From positions 1-37,991 of the forward strand of contig JASHPD010000177.1 in the NCBI GenBank assembly GCA_030038315.1: a DNA stretch of 37,991 nucleotides, given 5' to 3'. Within the stretch, counting starts at the first letter, position 1. Each line of letters opens with the position of its first letter. This DNA comes from Acidobacteriaceae bacterium. Its GTDB lineage: Bacteria > Acidobacteriota > Terriglobia > Terriglobales > Acidobacteriaceae. The notes beneath the pieces were generated by a model that was not told the DNA's origin, ran no database searches, and was given only the letters and a program-made list of their open reading frames with translations. Positions 30,728-37,991 of the stretch are shown here, one piece after another. The position numbers were made by a program, and so were the translations under genes.

Positions 30728-32281
30728 TTGCGCAACGCACTGGCCGTTTTTGCCCTTGGTTTTTCTGTTTGCGGATTTGCTTTCGCGCAGGCTCCTGCCG
30801 CGCCGGAGCAGGAGCCGACGCTTTCCGTCACGACGCGGCTTGTGGTGCTGGACGTTGTGGTGACCGATAAGGCCGGCCACACGGTGCCGGGGCTGACGAA
30901 GAGCGACTTCACCGTGCTTGAGGACAAGCAGCCGCAGACGATCCGTTACTTTGAAGGGCCGGAGCAGCACAGGCTGCCGGCGGGCGTGGAGATTCATTCG
31001 ACGGCCGACCTGGCCAGGGTTCCCGATGCGCCGGTGACGATGATTGTGCTCGATGAGCTGAATACGCGCTTTGAGGACATGGCGTATGCGCGGCAGGCCG
31101 TGGTGAACTACCTCAAGAGCCAGCCGACGCGGCTGGCGCAGCCGACGGAGCTGCTGGTGGCGAGCAACACGAAATTTCAGGTGCTGCAGGATTACACGCT
31201 GGACCGCGATGCGCTGCTGGCGGCGCTGAAGAATCACTTTCCGCAGTATCCGTGGCGGCTGATGCAGAGCGGCAAGGGCGGGCCAGGCACGGCGGAGCGG
31301 CTGGCGATGTCGCTTGGCTCGCTCGAACAGATTGCGCAGGCTTCGGCGGGGCATCCGGGACGCAAGAACGTGATCTGGGTGGGGCGCGGATTTCCGGCGG
31401 TGAATACGAACGAATCGACGGACGCGGAGGCCGCGGTGATTGAGCAGGCGGTGCGGCACGCGATCGGGATGATGCGCGACGAGCGCATTACGCTGACTTC
31501 GATTGACCCGACGGAGGTTTCCGCGGGGACGGTGCTGATCCAGACGCCGGACGACCTTGACGCCGCCGAGGACGAAAACGGCAGCGATCCTTTTGCGGGC
31601 GATGTGAACTTTCAACTGCTGGCTCCGGCGACGGGCGGGCGGATTTTTGCCTCGCGCAACGACGTGGATGCGGCGATTGGCACGTCGGTGCGCGACGGGG
31701 ACAACTACTACACGCTGAGCTATGAGCCGACGAACCGGAGCGACGCGGCGGCTTACCGGCGGATTGAAGTGAAGATGAATCGCCCCGGCCTGCACGCGAC
31801 GACGCGCAACGGCTACTATACGCAGGCCGCGGCGACGGCTGCGTCGGCGGAGACGGGGAATCTTGAGTTATTGCGCAAAAAAATCGCGTTCGACCTGGGC
31901 AGCGCAGCGAACAGCAACATTGCTTATACCGGCCTTGCAGTTGCGGCGCATCCGGTTGCGGGCGCGGCGGGGGTGCTGGCGGTAGACGTGGGCGCGAGGG
32001 ATCTCTCGCTGAGCGAGCTGGAGGACGGCTCGGGACCGGATTCGGCGCGGGCAGAGGTGACGCTGATGGTGGCCTTCTTCAAGGACAACCGGATGATCGG
32101 CCACGAGATCCGGGAGATGGCGGCAAAGCTGGTTGCGGGGCAGGGCGCGGGGACGATTGAGTTTCGGATTCCGGCGCAGATGCCGGCGGGAGCTACGCGG
32201 GCGCGGGTGATTGTGCGCGATACGGCCAGCGGGAAGATGGGTACGGCGGATCTTTCGGCTGCGGTGTATGGAGGGAAGTAG
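30728..32281 (+). CDS. VWFA-related Acidobacterial domain protein (TIGR03436-like), secreted
   Basis: 517 aa, TTG start; LSVTTRLVVLDVVVTDKAGHTVPGLTKSDFTVLEDKQPQTIRYFE then VTMIVLDELNTRFEDMAYARQAVVNYL, typical N-terminal part of this family. Confidence 0.88.
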   Translation: MRNALAVFALGFSVCGFAFAQAPAAPEQEPTLSVTTRLVVLDVVVTDKAGHTVPGLTKSDFTVLEDKQPQTIRYFEGPEQHRLPAGVEIHSTADLARVPDAPVTMIVLDELNTRFEDMAYARQAVVNYLKSQPTRLAQPTELLVASNTKFQVLQDYTLDRDALLAALKNHFPQYPWRLMQSGKGGPGTAERLAMSLGSLEQIAQASAGHPGRKNVIWVGRGFPAVNTNESTDAEAAVIEQAVRHAIGMMRDERITLTSIDPTEVSAGTVLIQTPDDLDAAEDENGSDPFAGDVNFQLLAPATGGRIFASRNDVDAAIGTSVRDGDNYYTLSYEPTNRSDAAAYRRIEVKMNRPGLHATTRNGYYTQAAATAASAETGNLELLRKKIAFDLGSAANSNIAYTGLAVAAHPVAGAAGVLAVDVGARDLSLSELEDGSGPDSARAEVTLMVAFFKDNRMIGHEIREMAAKLVAGQGAGTIEFRIPAQMPAGATRARVIVRDTASGKMGTADLSAAVYGGK

Positions 32282-32310
32282 CAGACGGCGCTTTTCTGTT
32301 GTGGGAATGG

Positions 32311-32469
32311 GCTATTATGGCGCGGATGCAGAAAGTCTCAAACTGAGGCGAAAAGCATATCTCAGGGCCTAAATGAAACTTCCCACCTAAAGGCCCCACT
32401 TATTACTGACTTTATTGCCGGGGCTAAAAAAGCCCCGGCCTACCTTTTGTGCGTCAGCGCCATAATAGC
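32311..32469. mobile_element. MITE/REP-like element of 159 bp with terminal inverted repeats
   Basis: Perfect 13-bp inverted repeats GCTATTATGGCGC (32311-32323) and GCGCCATAATAGC (32457-32469), extendable imperfectly to about 20 bp; internal hairpin GCCGGGGC-TAAAAAA-GCCCCGGC (32417-32439). No clear target-site duplication seen. Confidence 0.5.
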
Positions 32470-32605
32470 GAAGAAATTTTTGGGCACAAACACCGAAACA
32501 ACGCTACAGAAGGTAGTCTCGAAGATCGTATCCCTACAGTGCATTCTCCCAGCCGGTCGGAATGGCATCTGAGTCCTCCGTGGGCGCATAATTTTCAGAG
32601 AATGA

Positions 32606-32618
32606 ATTACAATGTAAT
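32606..32618. promoter_or_regulatory. Palindrome ATTACA-A-TGTAAT, candidate TA autoregulatory operator
   Basis: Perfect 6+1+6 palindrome 13 nt upstream of the antitoxin ATG (32632). Confidence 0.5.
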
Positions 32619-32631
32619 GCAGAGGTGCAAG

Positions 32632-32898
32632 ATGGCTGCCGCAAACGCGCTGGTACAGACTCGCATCAACCCGAAAATCAAGGCCGAGGCCGCCGCTGTC
32701 CTCGAAACCATCGGCCTAACCGTGTCCGACGCGGTGCGCCTCATGCTTACGCGCGTTGCGCATGAGAAGGCGCTTCCGTTTGAACCGCTGATTCCGAATG
32801 CAGCGACCATCGCGGCGATGCGCGATGCGCGCGCCGGCAAGGTTAAGAGCTTTAGCAGCGTTGAGGATTTGATGACGGACCTGAATGCGGAGGATTGA
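32632..32898 (+). CDS. RelB/DinJ-family antitoxin
   Basis: 88 aa: MAAANALVQTRINPKIKAEAAAVLETIGLTVSDAVRLMLTRVAHEKALPFEPLIPNAATIAAMRDARAGK; RBS AGAGGT upstream; overlaps toxin by 14 nt. Start trimmed from 32449. Confidence 0.9.
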   Translation: MAAANALVQTRINPKIKAEAAAVLETIGLTVSDAVRLMLTRVAHEKALPFEPLIPNAATIAAMRDARAGKVKSFSSVEDLMTDLNAED

Positions 32899-33166
32899 TC
32901 GTACCGCCAAATTCAAGCGCGACTACAAGCGGGAATTGAAAGGGCCGCATCGGGCCTATCTCGCGGAGCATTTTGCCGGAGCGGTAGCGGCTCTCGCCAA
33001 CGATGATCCGTTAGAAGCGCGCTTGTATGACCACGCTTTAACCGGCGATTGGCGGGGCTTTCGGGATTGTCATATCAGGCCCGATCTTGTGCTGATTTAT
33101 GCAAAGCCTGACTCTGAGACGTTGCAGCTCGTCCGCCTTGGATCGCATTCTGAACTAAGTTTGTAG
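32885..33166 (+). CDS. YafQ-family mRNA interferase toxin
   Basis: 93 aa: MRRIDRTAKFKRDYKRELKGPH...LYDHALTGDWRGFRDCHIRPDLVLIYAKPDSETLQLVRLGSHSEL, typical YafQ/RelE C-terminal pattern. Confidence 0.9.
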   Translation: MRRIDRTAKFKRDYKRELKGPHRAYLAEHFAGAVAALANDDPLEARLYDHALTGDWRGFRDCHIRPDLVLIYAKPDSETLQLVRLGSHSELSL

Positions 33167-33420
33167 GGACTGCGCCCTGGCAATTCGGCCCGGCCGCCTG
33201 CGGATTTGCCCGGAACGTATCCCGGCGCCGGCATCCAAGCCCGGCGCGATGCCAGACTCAAAGGCAAAGCCTGCTTACTCTAACGGGATCATCCAGGATT
33301 CGAGCTTATTGATTCGAGCTTATCGCGCAGCTTGAATGCAGCTAGGCGTATTTTGCTCTTGCCCATCTGCCCCGGCCCGACGCCTCTCATCCTTTGCAAA
33401 ATGGCGTGGGAATGCAGCAA

Positions 33421-33450
33421 GGCCCGGTTCCTGACGGAACCGGGCCTTTT
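33421..33450 (+). terminator. Rho-independent terminator GGCCCGGTTCC-TGAC-GGAACCGGGCC-TTTTTT
   Basis: 11-bp stem, tetraloop-sized loop and T-run on the + strand; sits between convergent genes. Confidence 0.8.
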
Positions 33451-33473
33451 TTGCTGCTCGGAGGAATGTTGGT

Positions 33474-36400
33474 TTAGTGAAGCAGGGAAGCGATGGACAG
33501 GTTTGTGTGCAGCGCCAGGGCGTGAGCGGCTGGCGCGCCCATCGGAAGCGGGTTGGCTTTCGCGGTGACGGGCGTGGCGGCTACCACGGTGAGAGTCAGT
33601 GTCTGGGTTTGGGTGACGCTGTTCTGGCCGGTCAGCGTGACTGTTACGGTGCTGGTGCCGGTGGGCGTGACCTGCGCGGGCTGCTGGGTGATGTTGCTGG
33701 TACAGCCGGAGAGCGCGGTCAGGCCGGAGAGCGCGAGCACCGCGAAGGCGATGGTCCAGAGCACACTGCGTTTCCTGTTGCTGAAGATTCCGCCTAAACC
33801 GAAAAGCAGGCTCGGAAAGAGGATGGCCAAGGCCAGCCCCGAACCGTGGCCAGCGCCGCGGCTCATGCCGTCGGCTTTAGCCTGCGTAGCGGCGGGTGAG
33901 AGGTTGGTGGCGATCGTCAGCGTGGTGCAGACGGTGGAGGCCGGCATGGACGCGGGCACGGTGCAGCTCGGCACGGAGGTGGGATTGCCGCCGAGGTTGA
34001 GCGTTGTCGGGTAGAAGGTGCAGTTGGAGTTTGCGGGCAGGCCGGAGCAGCTTAGCGTGACGGTTCCGGTGAGGCCGCCCTGCGGGGTGACGTAGAGCGT
34101 GGTCTGCGCCTGGCCGCCCTGCGGAATGCTGAGCGAGGTGGTTTGCGCGCTGACGATCATGCCCGGAGGGATGGGGTTGATGGTGAGCGCGACGGCCGCC
34201 GAGGTGGACGTGGCGTAGTTGGGGTCGCCGGAGTAGACAGCGGTGACGGAGTAGCCGGCGATGGCCAGGGAGCTTGTGGTAAAGGTAGCTGCGCCGGTGG
34301 CGCTCAGCGTGCCGGAGCCGAGGACCGTTCCGCCGGAGACGAAGTTCACGGAGCCGGTGGGCGTTCCGGTGGTGGAGGAGGTTACCTGCGCGGTGAAGGT
34401 GACCGGCTGGAGCTGGATTTGCGTGGTGGGCGAGATGGTGAGCGTGGTGGTGGTGGCCGCCTGCGCTACCGGGACGGAAAGTGTGGCGTTCGAGGATGCG
34501 TAGGTGTTGTCGCCGCTGTAGACTGCGCCGATGGTGTGGTTGCCGACGGGGAGGGTGATGGTGAGCGTGGCCTGGTCGGAAGCGCCGAGCGTGATGGCCG
34601 GCTGGCGCGTGCCGTCCACTGAGAAGACGATGGTTCCGGTGGGTGTGCCCGAGCCGGAGGTTGGGGCAACGGTGGCGGTGAAGGTGGCAGACTGGCCGTA
34701 GGTGAGCGCGCCGGTGGGGCTGGTTTGCGCGAGCGTGGTGGTAGTGGTGGCCAGCATCACGCCGTTGCCGGTGAGCTGGAGGCTGGCCGCGCCCTGATTC
34801 ACGGCGTTGCTGGCGAAGGCCAGTGTCTCTGCGAGCGCGCTCTGCGTGGCGGGATCGAAGGCGGCGGCGAGGGTGCAGTTGGCGCCGGCGGTTACGGTGC
34901 CGGAACCGGCACAGGCCGTTGTGGCGGAGGTGTCGAGGGTGAAGTCGGCGGTGTCTCCGGTGGCCGTATAAACGGGCGAGTTTGCGAAGGTCAGCGCGGC
35001 GTTGCCGAGATTGGCCAGCGTGGCCGTCTGCTCAGGCGTGGCAACGTTGAGGTTGCTGTTGCCGAAGGCGAGCAGGGCGCTGTTGCGGTTGTCCGCGATG
35101 AGGCGGTTGTTGGCGGTGTCGGCGACGTAGAGATTGCCCTGCGCGCTGGCGGCAATTCCCTGCGGGCTGCTGAGGAGCAGCTCGCTCGCGGCTCCGGTTC
35201 CGCCGCTGGAGCCGGCTGTGCCGCCCTGGCCGAGCAGCGTGGAGATGGTTCCGGTAGCGGAGCTGACGATGCGGACGGCGGCATTGCCGGTGTCGGCGAT
35301 GTAGAGGTCATCGGCGGCGTCGAGTGCGATAGCCGTGGGCGCGTTGAGCGAGGCCGAAGTGGCCGCGCCGCCGTCGCCGGTGAAGGTGGACTGGCCGTTG
35401 CCGGCAACGGCCGTCACGAGGCCGGTGGCGGGGCTCAGCTCGCGGATGATGTTGTCGCCCGTGTCCGCAACGAAGACGTTGTTGGCGGCGTCGAGTGCGA
35501 GGCCCGTGGGCGCGTTGAAGACGGTGGAAGCCGAGATCAGCGGGCAGCCGTCGCCGTAATTGTCAGTGGAAGCGGAGCAGGCCACGTTGGCGTTGGTTCC
35601 GGCGTGGAGGTTGATGGCTCCGGTGCTGGAGTCCACGCGGCGGATGGCGTTGTTGCCGGTGTCGGCGATGAAGAGATCGCCGTCGGTGGAGACGGCCACG
35701 CCGGAGGGCGATTTCAGGCTCGCCTGGGTTGCGGGACAACCATCGCCGAGCGTGTCATTGGCGGCGGCGCAGGCTGTGGTAGCTCCGCCGGCGTAGGTGG
35801 AGATGAGGCCGGTCACCGGATTGACGGCGCGGATGACGTTGTTTCCCGTGTCGGCAATGTAGAGGGCGCCGCTGGGGCTGACTGCGACGGCCTTCGGGGC
35901 GTTGAGCGTGGCGCTTGTGGCGGCCTTGCCGTTTCCGGAGTAGCCCGCCGTGCCGGTTCCGGCGATAACGGTCTGCGTGAGCGTGGAGGCGTTGATCTCG
36001 ATGACGCGGTTGTTTCCGGTGTCGGCGATGTAGAGGTTGCCCTGCGCGTCGAGCGCCGCGCCCTGCGAGGCCGAAAGCCCGCTGCCGAGCGTGCTCACGG
36101 TGCCGGGATCGACGGTCATCAGCGCGGCCTGGCCCGTGCCGCTCATCGGGTACGAAGCCAGCTCGGATTTGGCGCTGACAATGGCGAGCGGAGCGGCGCG
36201 CAGGCCGGGATAGAGCGCGTTGAAGGTGACCGCGACGGTGCAGTTGTCGGTGTTGTCGGTGGCTACGGTGCAGGCCGGCGTGCCGAGCGTGAAGTCACCC
36301 GCATTGGCGCCGAAGGCGATGCCGTTCGAGGCGGCCGGCGTGTCGTTGGCCGCGAAGTGGACCTCGACGGTCTGCGTGGCGGCGGTTCCGGCGGCCGTGG

Positions 36401-37742
36401 CCGGGAAGGCCAGGTTGCTTGCGGCCTCGCGGATGCGCGCGTCGCCGGGATCGGTGATGTAGAGGTTGTTGAGCGCATCGACGGCTACGCCCAGCACGCT
36501 TCCGCTCGCGTAGAGCAGCGCCTGCGTGGCCGGGCAGCCGTCGCCCAGCGTGTCGGTCGCGTTGCTGCAGACGGTGAATCCCGTGGATGAGCCGGAGTAG
36601 CCCCACTGGCCGGCGACCGGCGTAATGGTCTGCGCGGTGGGATCGTAGAGATAGATCACGTCTTCGCCGGAATCGGCGATGTAGACATTGCCCGCGGCAT
36701 CGGTGGCTACGGCGTTCGGGCCGCCGAGATAGGTTGAGGCCGCGGTTGCAGGGAAGGTCGGAGCCGAGGTTGGAGCCGACGAGATGGAGTGGTCGCCGGC
36801 GATGGTGGAGATGATGCTGCTGCCGGTGACCGCGCCGCCGGTAGCGGTGACTTTGCGGATGACCTTGTTGTCGTAGTCTGCGATGTAGAGATTGCCGGCG
36901 GGATCGAAGGCGAGGCCGATGGGCTCATCGAGCAGGACACCGGAGCTGTTGGCTGCGGAGCCGTCGCCGCCGTAGCCGGATTTTGAGGAGCCGTTTGTGG
37001 CGGTGCCGGTGTTGTAGCCCACCACGGTGTTGATGTCGCCGGTAGCGGCGCTCACTTCGCGGACGACGTTGTTGCCGGTGTCGGCGATCCAGACATTGCC
37101 CTGGCTGTCCACGGTGACGCCGCGCGGCTCGTTGAGCGCGGCTATGTCGGCCGGTCCGCCGTCGCCGCTGTATCCCTTGTTGTTGCCGCTGTTGCTCTTG
37201 CCGGAAGGCGAGCCGGCCAGCACGGTCATAATGCCGGTCTGCATGTTGACCTTGTGCACCAGGTAGGCGTCATAGTCGGCGATGTAGAGGTTGCCGGCGC
37301 TGTCCACGGCGATGCCGCGCGGCGTCTTGAGCGTGGTCTGCGTGGCGGCGATGCAGTTGTCGCCCTGCTCGTCGATGGCCGCGGCGCAGAGCGTGCTGCT
37401 GCTGCCGCCGCCGGCTACGACGCTGATGATGCCGGTGGCGGCGTTGATCTCGCGGACGTCGTTGTTGTCGGCGTCCACGATGAAGACGTTGCCCTGTCCA
37501 TCGACGGCCAGGTCACGCATATCCGTCGAGAGCTCGGCGGCTGTTGCCGGCCCGCCGTTGCCGGACGAGCCGTTGCTGCCGTTTCCCGCGATTGTCGAGA
37601 TCGTCGCGGGCAGCACGACCGGCGCCTGGGCGCGCGCCGATGGCGCCGCTGTGAGAGTTGCAAGGCCAACGCAGATGGCGAGTGTGAGCCGACCGGACAG
37701 GCATTTGCCCGCCTTCCGCGATCGGTCGAATCCTGTTTTCAT
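33474..37742 (-). CDS. Giant secreted surface protein: two six-repeat NHL propellers flanking an ASH-like domain, Ig-like repeats, C-terminal TM1-basic-TM2-lipobox-like module plus extra tail
   Basis: MKTGFDRSRKAGKCLSGRLTLAICVGLATLTAAPSARAQ; 12 NHL motifs (NVWIADTGNNVV, NLYIADYDNKVI, NLYIADTGNNRV ...); Big_3_5-type Ig; C-term GSGLALAILFPSLLFGLGGIFSNRKRSVLWTIAFAVLALSGLTALSGCTSN...TLTLTVV. Start trimmed from 37871. Confidence 0.85.
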   Translation of the reverse strand: MKTGFDRSRKAGKCLSGRLTLAICVGLATLTAAPSARAQAPVVLPATISTIAGNGSNGSSGNGGPATAAELSTDMRDLAVDGQGNVFIVDADNNDVREINAATGIISVVAGGGSSSTLCAAAIDEQGDNCIAATQTTLKTPRGIAVDSAGNLYIADYDAYLVHKVNMQTGIMTVLAGSPSGKSNSGNNKGYSGDGGPADIAALNEPRGVTVDSQGNVWIADTGNNVVREVSAATGDINTVVGYNTGTATNGSSKSGYGGDGSAANSSGVLLDEPIGLAFDPAGNLYIADYDNKVIRKVTATGGAVTGSSIISTIAGDHSISSAPTSAPTFPATAASTYLGGPNAVATDAAGNVYIADSGEDVIYLYDPTAQTITPVAGQWGYSGSSTGFTVCSNATDTLGDGCPATQALLYASGSVLGVAVDALNNLYITDPGDARIREAASNLAFPATAAGTAATQTVEVHFAANDTPAASNGIAFGANAGDFTLGTPACTVATDNTDNCTVAVTFNALYPGLRAAPLAIVSAKSELASYPMSGTGQAALMTVDPGTVSTLGSGLSASQGAALDAQGNLYIADTGNNRVIEINASTLTQTVIAGTGTAGYSGNGKAATSATLNAPKAVAVSPSGALYIADTGNNVIRAVNPVTGLISTYAGGATTACAAANDTLGDGCPATQASLKSPSGVAVSTDGDLFIADTGNNAIRRVDSSTGAINLHAGTNANVACSASTDNYGDGCPLISASTVFNAPTGLALDAANNVFVADTGDNIIRELSPATGLVTAVAGNGQSTFTGDGGAATSASLNAPTAIALDAADDLYIADTGNAAVRIVSSATGTISTLLGQGGTAGSSGGTGAASELLLSSPQGIAASAQGNLYVADTANNRLIADNRNSALLAFGNSNLNVATPEQTATLANLGNAALTFANSPVYTATGDTADFTLDTSATTACAGSGTVTAGANCTLAAAFDPATQSALAETLAFASNAVNQGAASLQLTGNGVMLATTTTTLAQTSPTGALTYGQSATFTATVAPTSGSGTPTGTIVFSVDGTRQPAITLGASDQATLTITLPVGNHTIGAVYSGDNTYASSNATLSVPVAQAATTTTLTISPTTQIQLQPVTFTAQVTSSTTGTPTGSVNFVSGGTVLGSGTLSATGAATFTTSSLAIAGYSVTAVYSGDPNYATSTSAAVALTINPIPPGMIVSAQTTSLSIPQGGQAQTTLYVTPQGGLTGTVTLSCSGLPANSNCTFYPTTLNLGGNPTSVPSCTVPASMPASTVCTTLTIATNLSPAATQAKADGMSRGAGHGSGLALAILFPSLLFGLGGIFSNRKRSVLWTIAFAVLALSGLTALSGCTSNITQQPAQVTPTGTSTVTVTLTGQNSVTQTQTLTLTVVAATPVTAKANPLPMGAPAAHALALHTNLSIASLLH

Positions 37743-37853
37743 TGTTTTGAAACTCCAATCAGGTTTTTCTCGCGGCTGGAATGCTGTGGGTTGCGCTTCC
37801 CGCGCGCCAAGGCACAAGTCCCCATCCGGGCAAGACTTCAAGACCGATGTACT

Positions 37854-37881
37854 CTTATATGGTCCGACCACTCGTTGTCAA
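37854..37881 (-). promoter_or_regulatory. Candidate sigma70 promoter TTGACA-N16-TATAAG with a TGGTC-C-GACCA operator (37860-37870) in the spacer
   Basis: Minus strand TTGACA ACGAGTGGTCGGACCA TATAAG; operator lies wholly inside the spacer. Confidence 0.65.
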
Positions 37882-37991
37882 GAAAGATTGCGGGTCGAAT
37901 CCTTTGCCTTTGCGCGGAAGATGGCGGAAATGGCGGCTTCAGACGCTCTTTCCTGGAAATTCAGGGTGGGCGGGAGCAATTTGCTTGACAG

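Noticed and set aside
30596-31795. 399-aa minus ORF across the VWFA gene and its promoter
   Set aside because: Arg/His-rich antisense translation; the + frame matches the VWFA-related family.
33297-33324. Tandem GATTCGAGCTTATT / GATTCGAGCTTATC (13/14 identity)
   Set aside because: Only two copies, short, no associated gene; could be slippage. Recorded but not promoted.
33167-33473. Possible ncRNA between YafQ and the surface gene
   Set aside because: Only the terminator at 33421-33450 is convincing; no promoter or conserved fold could be supported.
34725-36590. 621-aa + strand ORF (Gly/Val/Arg-rich) opposite the 33474-37742 gene
   Set aside because: Mirror frame of repetitive NHL codons; no RBS, no domain motifs.
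37885-37905. GGGTCGAATCC resembling a tRNA T-arm
   Set aside because: No acceptor/anticodon stems or CCA-adjacent pairing could be assembled around it; no tRNA gene supported in the window.

Overview
High-GC bacterial window. Gene content, especially a TIGR03436-type 'VWFA-related Acidobacterial domain' protein, and overall style suggest Acidobacteriota (Terriglobia); this is inference, since no 16S is present. Left part (1-13986): a complete trans-4-hydroxyproline to 2-oxoglutarate operon (epimerase, FAD dehydrogenase, DapA-like deaminase, semialdehyde dehydrogenase truncated at the window edge). It is divergent from a large secreted DUF5695-like protein and is followed by a secreted DUF4965/glutaminase-family protein, an aldo/keto reductase, a DPP-IV (S9) peptidase and hemL. 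Middle (14010-22140): an MNT nucleotidyltransferase next to a low-GC DUF6988-like (HEPN-like?) gene, a small secreted protein, polysaccharide deacetylase, panB, ggt, and an archaeal/Rickettsia-like ('type 2') valS. Right part (22312-37871): a cell-surface cluster of two giant NHL-propeller/Ig proteins, a GH28 polygalacturonase fused to Ig repeats, and a VWFA-related protein, interrupted by a MITE-like element and a RelB/DinJ-YafQ toxin-antitoxin pair. Two observations stand out. (i) All three giant surface proteins end in the same unusual C-terminal module: TM1, Arg/Lys-rich loop, TM2, internal lipobox-like [LTS][SG/AC]C, short linker, beta-strand tail. This is topologically a second, internal lipoprotein signal. 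(ii) All four genes of the surface cluster, and by eye no other place in the window, carry a GGTC[T/C]GACC palindrome (FadR/GntR-type) upstream. In at least two cases it lies inside or directly beside a recognisable sigma70 promoter. Together these suggest a co-regulated surface-display system that I cannot assign to a named system.
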